The notes beneath the pieces are model-generated. The model was not told where the DNA came from. It ran no database searches and saw only the letters and a list, made by a program, of their open reading frames with translations. From Anammoximicrobium sp964409865 (GTDB lineage: Bacteria > Planctomycetota > Planctomycetia > Pirellulales > Pirellulaceae), in assembly GCA_964409865.1 (NCBI GenBank), contig CAYPGE010000080.1:1-24949 (forward strand): a stretch of 24,949 bases of DNA. Direction: 5' to 3'. Below are positions 15,662 through 23,109 of this stretch, piece by piece (within the stretch, counting starts at the first letter, position 1; every line of letters begins with the position of its first letter). The position numbers and the translations under genes were made by a program.

Positions 15662-15756
15662 GCGTCAGGCGTACGGAATTGCGTTTTCGCGGGCACAAGC
15701 TCTTCCACCTGGCTGGACGATCGACCTCGAAAACTGGATTCTGTGCGTCTCACCCC
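15662..15756. repeat. 95-bp palindromic repeat element, copy B (degenerate)
   Basis: This copy has the same length and arm spacing as copy A at 9651-9745. The left arm (15662-15690) matches in 23 of 29 positions and the right arm (15727-15756) in 25 of 30. The loop matches in about 24 of 36. Its arms no longer pair perfectly, so it looks older than copy A. It sits between divergent genes rather than inside a reading frame. Confidence 0.75.
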
Positions 15757-15832
15757 AGATCCGGGCGCGGGATGGTATCAGGGCTTTCGCCGAGCAACAA
15801 GAGCAGATTGCCGACGCTAGCAGCCGCTAAGT

Positions 15833-15854
15833 CACAAAGTTGCTTGACTTTGTG
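15833..15854. promoter_or_regulatory. Palindrome upstream of the DUF1598-like gene
   Basis: Perfect 7-bp arms CACAAAG (15833-15839) and CTTTGTG (15848-15854) are separated by 8 bp and overlap a TTGACT (15844-15849) that could be a -35 element. It lies about 75 bp upstream of the ATG at 15928. It could be an operator or an RNA hairpin; neither can be distinguished by eye. Confidence 0.3.
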
Positions 15855-15927
15855 GTTCCTGATATGCCATCCTGAAGGACACAGGCTGAGGGCATCCGGG
15901 GGCTTGGCCGGCCGAGGAGTTGTATCC

Positions 15928-17703
15928 ATGTCGGGATTTAGACGTATTTCAGGTGTGGTGCGTGTTCGCCATCCAGGCAAGCGGTTCGCAGCCTGCGTCT
16001 GGACGCTGCTGGCATTGCTGGAAGCCATGGCGTTGGCCCAGGGGCCGGGCGCTGTCCAAGCTCGGATTCACGGACACATCGCGGCCGGCGAGTTTGCCCC
16101 GGCCCTGGCGCTGGCCAACGCGATCCCCCAGCGGGCGGCGCGGGATTCACTGCTGGCGGCGATCGCCCAGGCCCAAGCCCGCGGCGGAGCGAGGAACGCG
16201 GCTCTGGCGACGTTGCGCGGCGTCCAGGACGATCGGCTCCGTACCTACGCCCTGGACCAGATGACCGGTGCCGTCGGCGGCAGCCCCGCTCCGGGCGCCG
16301 GCGCTGCAGGCGGAGCGACCCTGGCGGATTTCGACACGCTGATCGACCTGATCACGACGACGATCGCGCCGCAAAGCTGGGACACGGTGGGGGGGCCAGG
16401 AGCGATCGATTCTTTCCCCACCGGGGTCTATGTGGATAGCAGCGGCCTGATGCGCCGGGCGAAACCGGCGACCGCCGGCAGTGACTTGGCGGAACTCCGC
16501 GATCGCGCCCAACAGCCCGACGCCAATCGCGACGTGCGGCGAGAAAGCGTCTTGCGCAAGGTCTCCTTGACGCGCCTGGAACGGCACGCGCAAGACGCTT
16601 GGGCGCGCGGCCAGGCGCCGACCCAAGCGATGAAGAACCTGGCCGGGCTGCACAGGATCCAGTACGTGTTCCTGTATCCAGAATCGCGCGACATCGTGAT
16701 CGCTGGTCCGGCTGGCGCGTGGGCACCGAATCGGGAGGGACGGCCATGCCATATCGCCAGCGGCGAGCCCATGCTGCAATTGGACGACTTTGTGGTCGTG
16801 CTGCGCAACGCGCGGCACGAGGGCGGACGCTTCACCTGCTCGATCACGCCGCGGCGCGAGAACCTGGCCGCGGCACAGGCCTACCTGAACGAATCGGCCA
16901 AAACGCCGCTCAAGGCCGGACAGCGCGACAGCTGGCTGGCCAAGGTCCGCAGCCTGATGGGCAGACAGGACATTACGGTCCAGGGTCTGGATCCACAAAC
17001 GCGGGCGGCCCGCGTGATCGTCGAGGCCGACTATCGCATGAAGCTGGTCGGCATGGGCTTGGAGGAAGGCGTGCTGGGCGTGACCAGCTACCTGAGTTCC
17101 GTGACCGTTCCGGAAGGCGGCGCCCCGCCGCCGATGACCGTCCTGCGGTGGTGGTTCACGATGAACTACGAGGCCCTGCGAGCTACTCCCGGCCGCGACG
17201 CGTTTGAACTCCGCGGTCCCGGCGTCCGGGTGCTGAGCGAAAACGAAATGCTCACCCAGCGGGGCGAACGAATCCACACGGGCCAAGCGGACGAATGGAA
17301 CGAGCAATTCGCCCACAGCTTTACCAAGCACTTCGCCGAGCTGGCAGCCAAGTACCCCATCTACGCGGATCTCAGGAACGTCTTCGACTTGGCCTTGGTC
17401 GCGGCGCTGATCGTCGCCGAGGACGTCCCGAACCGGTTGAACTGGCCCGCGATTCATTTCGTCGAGGAGAAGCGGTACCAGGTCGAACGGGGGCCGGCGC
17501 CGACGGAGGTCGAAACGGTGCTCAATCATCGCATCATCAGCCAGAAGCACATCGTGGCGGGCGTCAGTGGCGGCGTTTCCGCCGACGCCCGGCCGTACGT
17601 GCAGAAACCGGCGATCGCGATCGACAACTACGGGGCGCTGCAAGCAGGCCGGATCGCCAGCATGCCGAGCGACCAGCCGGACGACGCCTGGTGGTGGGAT
17701 TGA
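15928..17703 (+). CDS. Exported planctomycete protein, probably DUF1598-type
   Basis: A 591-residue exported protein. A basic N-terminus and hydrophobic segment (about 20-36, FAACVWTLLALLEAMALAQ) form a signal peptide, followed by an Ala-rich helical region (about 40-110). The central part (about 235-450) contains FTCSITPRRENLAAAQ and an adjoining region that I associate with DUF1598, a family best known from planctomycetes; this assignment is from memory and tentative. No catalytic motif is apparent. The ATG at 15928 is strongly supported by AGGAG 8 nt upstream and by the signal peptide; the frame is open upstream into the degenerate repeat, but that part is not gene-like. A small gene follows after 72 bp. 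Confidence 0.8.
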   Translation: MSGFRRISGVVRVRHPGKRFAACVWTLLALLEAMALAQGPGAVQARIHGHIAAGEFAPALALANAIPQRAARDSLLAAIAQAQARGGARNAALATLRGVQDDRLRTYALDQMTGAVGGSPAPGAGAAGGATLADFDTLIDLITTTIAPQSWDTVGGPGAIDSFPTGVYVDSSGLMRRAKPATAGSDLAELRDRAQQPDANRDVRRESVLRKVSLTRLERHAQDAWARGQAPTQAMKNLAGLHRIQYVFLYPESRDIVIAGPAGAWAPNREGRPCHIASGEPMLQLDDFVVVLRNARHEGGRFTCSITPRRENLAAAQAYLNESAKTPLKAGQRDSWLAKVRSLMGRQDITVQGLDPQTRAARVIVEADYRMKLVGMGLEEGVLGVTSYLSSVTVPEGGAPPPMTVLRWWFTMNYEALRATPGRDAFELRGPGVRVLSENEMLTQRGERIHTGQADEWNEQFAHSFTKHFAELAAKYPIYADLRNVFDLALVAALIVAEDVPNRLNWPAIHFVEEKRYQVERGPAPTEVETVLNHRIISQKHIVAGVSGGVSADARPYVQKPAIAIDNYGALQAGRIASMPSDQPDDAWWWD

Positions 17704-17775
17704 AATTGCGGGCCGCAGTGAAGTTTCCCAGGCAGCCGTTCGATCAGTATCTTGTTGAAAGGAGTCCCACCCGCC

Positions 17776-18036
17776 ATGCCGGAACGTACCAAGTATCAAG
17801 AGCGAGCGATCAGGAACTTCTACGAAAACCGCGAAAGCATCGCCCTGCAGCGAGTTCAAGAACTGGTCACGGAGTTGTACCTGAGCGAGGGCAAGAAGCG
17901 CGACAAACACTGGAAGAACCTGGCGACCCACCTGCAAAAACTGGGCGTCGCCCCAGAAACCATCGACCATCTGGTGGCGCAAGACAAGCCGGAGCTAGTT
18001 GCGACGCTGATCAAGAGCCTGATGGAAAGGGCGTGA
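17776..18036 (+). CDS. Small 86-residue protein of unknown function
   Basis: An 86-residue soluble, charged, all-helical protein (MPERTKYQERAIRNFYENR at the start). I do not recognise the family. It lacks Cys, a signal peptide and membrane helices. The pattern of charged and Leu residues suggests a small helical bundle. The ATG at 17776 is preceded by AAAGGAG, a slightly long 11 nt upstream of the start; an in-frame start at 17752 is less likely. It follows the DUF1598-like gene on the same strand and may be cotranscribed with it. The coding call rests on the good Shine-Dalgarno and protein-like composition. Confidence 0.7.
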   Translation: MPERTKYQERAIRNFYENRESIALQRVQELVTELYLSEGKKRDKHWKNLATHLQKLGVAPETIDHLVAQDKPELVATLIKSLMERA

Positions 18037-18426
18037 CGCTCAAAAAACGACCAAGTCGAACGATCGGCAATGTGTCTGAAACGCGCTTTGGCCCTGAAAT
18101 ACTCGCTCCTGAAGTGCCGTAAGTCGCTTCTAAAGAAAGACTTAAATCAATTGCGCTGACATGGCGACAGGCGGCGGGAGACATCCGTTGGGCTGCCGCT
18201 AATCAGCCCCAGCTCGGGAACTTTGTTGGTCGCGGTTGCGTCCGATGGCTGTGGAACAGCGTGGAGGCGATCGGCCTGAAAACGGCTTGCACGCTGCTAC
18301 CTGCGAGTGGTACAAGCAAGGCCGCATTTCGGGAGCTTGAAGGATCGCTTCACCAAGTGAGGGGAAGTCAGGGACTGTGCCTGGCGTCTCTGCCGTGCGA
18401 CTTCCCTCAGAACCGGAACCGACGCG
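18037..18426. other. Intergenic stretch with a leader hairpin
   Basis: These 390 bp have lower coding character than their surroundings. A 61-codon open frame at 18261-18446 overlaps the next gene and has no Shine-Dalgarno, so it is not called. The only clear structure is the inverted repeat at 18358-18409. No promoter or terminator is convincing. Confidence 0.5.
18358..18409 (+). promoter_or_regulatory. Inverted repeat in the leader of the anti-sigma-like gene
   Basis: GGGAAGTC (18362-18369) pairs perfectly with GACTTCCC (18399-18406) across 29 nt. The pairing extends to TGAG and CTCA if one G is bulged. The 3' arm ends about 17 nt before the ATG at 18427, so an mRNA hairpin could affect ribosome access. 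It might instead be a decayed mobile repeat. Confidence 0.35.
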
Positions 18427-19803
18427 ATGATGACAGGGCGGGATGATTGGGCTGATGAACTGCTGAGCGCCTACTTGGACGGCGAATTGTCGTCTGAAGA
18501 GCGCGAGCGGATCGCGCAGCAACTGGCGAGGAGCGCCGAATACACGAGCCGTCTGCAGGCTCTGCAGGCATTGCAGGAAGCGCTGCGACACCTGCCTCGA
18601 TACCGTTTGGCGCCCGCAGCCAAGGAGCGGATTCAGCGGGAGATTGAGCGGCTGGCGGGCCGGTCGCCGGACTCGGCAGAGCCTCAGGAAATCGAAGCAG
18701 AACTGCTGAGTGCCTTCTTGGATGGCGAGGTCTCGGAACAGGAACGCCAATGGGTCGAACGCCGCTTGGCCGATAACGCTCGGTGCCGAAGCCAACTCGA
18801 AGAACTTCGGACGCTGGACGCCGGACTGCGAGGTCTTTCTGCTTTCCATTTGGACGATGGTTTTGCGGACCGCGTCTTGCGGCGAATCGAGATCGAGTCG
18901 GATTCGGCCGGGCCGGTTGGGGGCAGTCCAGCCCCGGACGTGCAACCGGCGGAGATTTCGGAGGCGTCGAGGGGACGTTCCACTTGGCGCGGATTCGTCT
19001 GGACGGCCGTGGCCGTGGCCGCCGCCATCGTGCTGATGGTGAACTTGGTCCCCAGTCGAGTCGACGGGCCCAGCCGGCCCGCACAGCCTCTCCGCTCCCC
19101 GCTGACGCTGGTGAATCAGAAGTTGTGGGATCGATTAGTGCTGGTCTACGATGTGACCGTCGTGCCCGAAGGCGTGGAGCAAGGCGTTTTCTTCCAGCTG
19201 TTGAAGCGGCATGGAATCCAGATTCTCAACACCGTCCCCGTGCCGGAACGAGAGCAGCGGTCGCTGTTGCGCTGCCAATTCCTGGAGGATGCCAAGTTGG
19301 TCAGCGAGGAAACCGCGGGCGACATGGACGAAATCCGATTGTACTTGGTGTACTGCTCGGCACGTCAGGCGGATGCGATGTGGGACGAATTGCGGCAGCG
19401 TCCCGCAGGTTTCGCCGCGTTCTTTCTGAATTTGACGACACGCCGCGAAGGCGGCGGCGTGTTGCCTCGTCTGTGCGATGCCGCCGGCATCAAGCGGCAG
19501 ATGGGCGGGGCGGTTCCCTTGGCGAGCCGTTTCGCCGTCAGCAGTTCGCAGCGCAAACTCGACACGTTTGGCACGATCGGCTACATCGCGCCCGATCTGC
19601 TCGCGCCGCCCGTCGCCCCCGGCGAGTCGATTCTGAAGGAGATGCAGGAGGTCGAGGCGAATCGCCCGCAGGACGACCCCCAGGCGTCGAAACTCACGGA
19701 TGATTTCCCCTGCGAGTTGCTGTTTGTCGTCCGCAATCTGCGGTCGGCCATCGCCCGAGCGCCGCTGGGCGCGGCTCCGGGCCAAGGGCCTACTGCGAAC
19801 TGA
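18427..19803 (+). CDS. Membrane protein with duplicated anti-sigma-like module
   Basis: A 458-residue single-pass membrane protein. The N-terminus holds two similar copies of an anti-sigma-like helical module: LLSAYLDGELSSEERERI (about 12-29) and LLSAFLDGEVSEQERQWV (about 93-110), each followed by about 30 helical residues. In zinc-binding anti-sigma factors this module carries HxxxCxxC; neither copy has that motif. A transmembrane helix (about 187-208) separates this part from an extracytoplasmic C-terminal domain of about 240 residues that I do not recognise. The ATG at 18427 has no clear Shine-Dalgarno. It may bind a sigma factor, but none is adjacent. Its last 14 bp overlap the convergent transglutaminase-like gene. 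Confidence 0.82.
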   Translation: MMTGRDDWADELLSAYLDGELSSEERERIAQQLARSAEYTSRLQALQALQEALRHLPRYRLAPAAKERIQREIERLAGRSPDSAEPQEIEAELLSAFLDGEVSEQERQWVERRLADNARCRSQLEELRTLDAGLRGLSAFHLDDGFADRVLRRIEIESDSAGPVGGSPAPDVQPAEISEASRGRSTWRGFVWTAVAVAAAIVLMVNLVPSRVDGPSRPAQPLRSPLTLVNQKLWDRLVLVYDVTVVPEGVEQGVFFQLLKRHGIQILNTVPVPEREQRSLLRCQFLEDAKLVSEETAGDMDEIRLYLVYCSARQADAMWDELRQRPAGFAAFFLNLTTRREGGGVLPRLCDAAGIKRQMGGAVPLASRFAVSSSQRKLDTFGTIGYIAPDLLAPPVAPGESILKEMQEVEANRPQDDPQASKLTDDFPCELLFVVRNLRSAIARAPLGAAPGQGPTAN

Positions 19804-21385
19804 GAATCTCCAGTTTCAGGCGTCTCAGCGCTTGAACCACGGGCAACAGCTCCGCGTAGGCGCCCGTCCCCTGCATGCTGGAATGCGCGAACTTCAGATG
19901 CGCCCCGCCGATTCCACCCAGGCCGAGCGTCGCATCCAGCGGAATCCAGCGGTCCTTGATCCAGACCTCGGTCCACATGTGGTAGGCAAAGCCGCCGGCC
20001 GCCGGATAGTAGACCAATCCGATGGCGACGCGCGCCGGGATCTGGCGGGCTCGGCACAGGGCCGCCAGCAACATCGCGTGTTCGGTGCAATCGCCTTCCA
20101 GGGACCTGGCCACTTCGGCGGCGGTCGCCATCGCCGTCGAGTAATTCTTCAGCCGAATCGTCGTTTTCACGTGCCGTTCCAGGGCACAGGCGACCGTCCA
20201 GGGATCGGACTGGCCGGCAGCCACCGCCTGCGAGATCTTCACGACTTCAGCATCATCGCTTTGGACCAGGGTGCTGGGTTGGCGATCGGCGTCCGTCGGG
20301 GCGTCTTTCTCCTGATCGGGCACGCTGGCCGGCTGGTTGGGCCGGACGGCCTGTACGGTGACTTCGGCTCGGCCATCGTCCAGCGACCGGACCGTCTGGG
20401 TGAGTCCCGCCGCGAACAATGACTTGACGTCGCCTTCCTTCAAGTGTGCTCGATAGACGACGCGGCGCGTGCGATGAGGGTCCGGCAGGGGGCGATCGAC
20501 GCGTACGATTGTATCGAACCCCAGGTCGAACCCGCTGTCCGCGCTGGGCTGCAGGGCATCCTCACGCGTGGTCAGGAAGGCTTCCATGCCCAGTTGCAGG
20601 TCCTTGACCTTATGAGGCTTGCCTTGCTCGTCCGTCCACACGATGGACTTCATCTGGGCCGGCCCAAAGTCCGTCGTGACGTTGATCCGCAGCAACGTTT
20701 GCGTGCCCGCGGCCAATTCCGTGGCTTCGTAGGCAACCGCCTCCAAGTGGATTGCACCTACCTGGTTGATCACGGGCAGCAGAGCTTGCAGGCGGCGGGT
20801 TTCTCCCGGCCGCATCGGCTTGCGGCGCAGCGAGAACTGGTCCGCGAAAAAGCCGCCGTAGTGCCGGTCCCAGGCCAGCGAGCGCTGTTCCACCTTGCCC
20901 TGGGTCGTATCGCGGAGCGTCAACTGGCCGCCCTCGCACCGTCCTTCCGTGATGACCGTCCCCGGCCCCGTGTTCATTTCGCTGTAGAAGGACAGCAGTT
21001 GGCCGTCGCGGGTTTCCAGGCTCATCAGGCGAGTGCGGACGACGGTTTCGGCGTCAAACCGCCGCACTTTCAGTTCGTCCTCGTAACTCCAGCGGAGGCC
21101 CGGCCGGCCGTCTTCGGTTACGCCTTCCATCGTCAGGTGCGTATAACCGATCTTGCCGCCGTTGATGTAACATGCCATCCAGATCTCCTCACGCTCGTCG
21201 CCAATCGGAATCGGCACACGTTCCGGCGCCGTTTGGGCCGCGGAGGCGTCTGAGTTGGCGGGAGCCGGGTTCGCTTCGGCCGCGGCGTCATCCGCCAGCG
21301 GCGAGGCGGTTGGCGAGCAACCGCACCCGGCCAGCGCCAGGAGCACGGCGGCCGACTTGGCAGAGTGCCATAGAAATCTCCTCAT
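19790..21385 (-). CDS. Transglutaminase-like lipoprotein
   Basis: A 531-residue predicted lipoprotein with the lipobox LAGC (Cys21). A large N-terminal part (about 60-390) of unknown fold leads to a transglutaminase-like domain (about 405-500). The expected Cys-His-Asp triad is visible: GDCTEHA near residue 433, AYHMWTEVW near 470, and PLDATLG near 484. Such domains in bacteria often act as proteases or peptide-modifying enzymes rather than true transglutaminases. It would act outside the cytoplasmic membrane, on an unknown substrate. The ATG at 21385 starts the signal peptide and has GGAGG 9 nt upstream; the longer open frame lacks these features. It converges with the anti-sigma-like gene and overlaps its end by 14 bp. 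Confidence 0.9.
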   Translation of the reverse strand: MRRFLWHSAKSAAVLLALAGCGCSPTASPLADDAAAEANPAPANSDASAAQTAPERVPIPIGDEREEIWMACYINGGKIGYTHLTMEGVTEDGRPGLRWSYEDELKVRRFDAETVVRTRLMSLETRDGQLLSFYSEMNTGPGTVITEGRCEGGQLTLRDTTQGKVEQRSLAWDRHYGGFFADQFSLRRKPMRPGETRRLQALLPVINQVGAIHLEAVAYEATELAAGTQTLLRINVTTDFGPAQMKSIVWTDEQGKPHKVKDLQLGMEAFLTTREDALQPSADSGFDLGFDTIVRVDRPLPDPHRTRRVVYRAHLKEGDVKSLFAAGLTQTVRSLDDGRAEVTVQAVRPNQPASVPDQEKDAPTDADRQPSTLVQSDDAEVVKISQAVAAGQSDPWTVACALERHVKTTIRLKNYSTAMATAAEVARSLEGDCTEHAMLLAALCRARQIPARVAIGLVYYPAAGGFAYHMWTEVWIKDRWIPLDATLGLGGIGGAHLKFAHSSMQGTGAYAELLPVVQALRRLKLEILSSQ

Positions 21386-21812
21386 CTTGACTTGCCTCCC
21401 CCCTGCGAGCGGACGCCGTTGCGCGGCGCGGGCGAACCTGGAATCGGGGCGTTCGTTGGGCCTGCTTTCCGACCGCTGGTGACGGTCGTAACGAATTTCT
21501 TCTGCGGGCAATATAGCAGACCCCGGCCTCTGCGCGGCAAGGGCACCCCTCGGGGCAAACTTTCGCCGATCTGCAGCCGCGACAGGCGCGGGGCGTGATT
21601 TCCTGGCAAACCCAGTGCGGCAGACGGCGTCGGCTTCGCGAGAGTGCTAGATTTCCCTGACGCGGCCAACCTACCATTGGCACGGGCAAAAAAGATGGGG
21701 CGGCGGCCGGAAGCCCGAAAGCGTGACCTAGATTAGGACTAGAGACGAGGCCGCAGACGGAGTCGCTGGAGACTGCCGCTGACCGATCGAGTCCGAACAT
21801 ACGAGGACGAAG
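21386..21812. other. Intergenic region between divergent genes
   Basis: These 427 bp separate the transglutaminase-like gene (-) from the gene at 21813 (+), so both promoters should lie here. I find no convincing -35/-10 pair. A perfect inverted repeat, CGACCG (21470-21475) with CGGTCG (21483-21488), is the only small palindrome of note. No gene is supported. Confidence 0.5.
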
Positions 21813-22505
21813 ATGAGCTTCCTGAAACAGTTTTTCCTGAAGGCATTGCGGCCGGAAGACGTCAGCCACCGCCGCCACAGCAGTTTTGAAAGCTTGTCCG
21901 AGGAGGAGTTGGAAGCTCACATGAGCATCTGCCAGTACGACGGTTTCCGTCTGACCGACGCCGTGCGGCCCTCGTACGACTTGCAGGTGCGGCCCGTCCA
22001 GGGCTATCGGTTCGACACCTACCGCGATGAACAGGGCAAGGTCGATGTCCCGGTGCTGATGGCTTCGGCCTCGTCCGAAATCCTCTTCGAAGTGCTGCTG
22101 GAGTCCCTCGATCCGCTGGGCTTCGATGTGGACGTCGTTCTGGAAACCAGCCATTGCCAGCGCGGCAGCCATCGTGACCTGTACCGCGAACACATCGACC
22201 TGCCCGTGCTGAAAAGTGTCCTCTGGGACTACGAAGAAATGCTCTTGAACGACGGCTGCACGGGCCTGGCGGTGATCAATCCGGAGACTCCGCAGGAAGT
22301 GCAGTTTGACGAACACAAGCTGCTGATCTATTACGGCGAACCCTTGGAAGCGTTCGAAGACGTGTTGCGTTCGCGCGGCATTCGTCCTGTCGAGGGTCTG
22401 CGTTTCATCACGGAAGCCGAACACGTACACTCCTCCCGAGACGAGTTTCGGCGGCAATTCGACGAATTGAAGACGCACTTGGGCATCGACGCCTGGGATA
22501 CCTGA
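21813..22505 (+). CDS. Conserved-looking protein of unknown function
   Basis: A 230-residue soluble acidic protein that I cannot place in a family. It has no signal peptide or membrane helix. A hydrophobic core pattern (VLMASASSEILFEVLLESL, about 89-107) and an alternating strand/helix pattern through VDVVLETSH suggest a compact alpha/beta domain. The ATG at 21813 has GAGG 6 nt upstream. It stands alone on its strand between divergent and convergent neighbours, with its own terminator at 22543-22572, so it is probably monocistronic. Confidence 0.8.
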   Translation: MSFLKQFFLKALRPEDVSHRRHSSFESLSEEELEAHMSICQYDGFRLTDAVRPSYDLQVRPVQGYRFDTYRDEQGKVDVPVLMASASSEILFEVLLESLDPLGFDVDVVLETSHCQRGSHRDLYREHIDLPVLKSVLWDYEEMLLNDGCTGLAVINPETPQEVQFDEHKLLIYYGEPLEAFEDVLRSRGIRPVEGLRFITEAEHVHSSRDEFRRQFDELKTHLGIDAWDT

Positions 22506-22542
22506 TCCGACTTCACCCACAGACCCACAGCGTGAAGAGGGA

Positions 22543-22572
22543 AGCCGAGTCAGGGCGGACTCGGCTTTTTTT
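22543..22572 (+). terminator. Rho-independent terminator
   Basis: A perfect 9-bp stem, AGCCGAGTC (22543-22551) with GACTCGGCT (22558-22566), encloses a 6-nt loop and is followed by a run of T to 22572. It begins 38 bp after the stop at 22505 and ends that transcript. The hairpin overlaps the 3' end of the convergent VanZ-like gene. Confidence 0.88.
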
Positions 22573-22987
22573 CCATCTCCAGCCAGCCGACGTTCCAGGC
22601 GGCCATCGTACGGACGGCCAGCCAGTACAGCGTCAGGCCCGTCAAGGCGCCCAGCACGTTGGCGACCCAATCCTTGACATCGGGGGTTCGTCCCGGAACC
22701 GGGATCTGCCCCAGTTCGTCCACGGCCCCGTAGCAGGCCGCGATCAGCAGGGCGCCTGCGTAGAGCCGCCCGCGCCGCAAGCCGAGATGCGGCAACAGCA
22801 GCGCCAGCAGGAAGGTCAGCCCCGCGTACGCCGTGACGTGCAGCAACTTGTCAGAGACCGGCGGGCCGTCGATTACGCCCCCCGGCAGGTGCGTGCCGAC
22901 GCATAACGCGGCCCAATAGACGGCCAAGATGACCGCCACGGTCTGCGTTTGAGTCCGCCGCCATGATCTCTGTCGGACGTGTTCCAC
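22550..22987 (-). CDS. VanZ-like family membrane protein
   Basis: A 145-residue protein with about four transmembrane helices and the VanZ-like signature: SDKLLHVTAYAGL near residue 45, then GAVDELGQ and RTPDVKDWVANVLGALTG (about 86-115). VanZ gives low-level teicoplanin resistance in enterococci, but most VanZ-like proteins have no known role and sit outside resistance clusters, as here. The GTG at 22987 is supported by GAGG 7 nt upstream. The last residues (MEKKPSPP) and the stop are encoded by the antisense strand of the neighbour's terminator. Confidence 0.88.
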   Translation of the reverse strand: MEHVRQRSWRRTQTQTVAVILAVYWAALCVGTHLPGGVIDGPPVSDKLLHVTAYAGLTFLLALLLPHLGLRRGRLYAGALLIAACYGAVDELGQIPVPGRTPDVKDWVANVLGALTGLTLYWLAVRTMAAWNVGWLEMEKKPSPP

Positions 22988-23025
22988 GATCGAGCCTCAA
23001 GGTTCTTTCTTCGGTGGCTTGGCGA

Positions 23026-23040
23026 AAAAGCCGGGCTTTT
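23026..23040. repeat. AAAAGC/GCTTTT hairpin between divergent genes
   Basis: AAAAGC (23026-23031) and GCTTTT (23035-23040) form a perfect 6-bp stem around CGG. The surrounding GAAAAAGCCGGGCTT matches the right half of the hairpins at 14712-14745 and 24355-24388. It lies between the VanZ-like gene (-) and the DUF1080 gene (+). It could stop leftward or rightward read-through, or be part of a repeat family. Confidence 0.4.
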
Positions 23041-23109
23041 CCAGCCTGCCCCTGGGCGAGTACGCTATGCTGTCGTCGTTCGCTGGCCTAACCCCAGGAG
23101 ACAGCTGTC

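Larger units (their letters stand above)
15608..15927. other. Intergenic region between divergent genes with repeat and palindrome
   Basis: This 320-bp region separates the divergent OmpA-like and DUF1598-like genes. It contains the degenerate 95-bp repeat (15662-15756) and the CACAAAG palindrome (15833-15854). A clear AGGAG Shine-Dalgarno lies 8 nt before the ATG at 15928. No gene is supported here. Confidence 0.6.

Noticed and set aside
16147..17982. A 611-codon open frame on the minus strand
   Set aside because: It is antisense to the DUF1598-like gene and the small gene, both of which have good starts and Shine-Dalgarno sites. It has no domain or ribosome-binding site.
18261..18446. A 61-codon plus-strand frame before the anti-sigma-like gene
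   Set aside because: It has no Shine-Dalgarno and no protein-like pattern, and it runs through the inverted repeat into the next gene.
22550..22987. VanZ-like gene as evidence of glycopeptide resistance
   Set aside because: No vanH/A/X-type genes or two-component regulators are nearby, and VanZ-like proteins are common outside resistance clusters.
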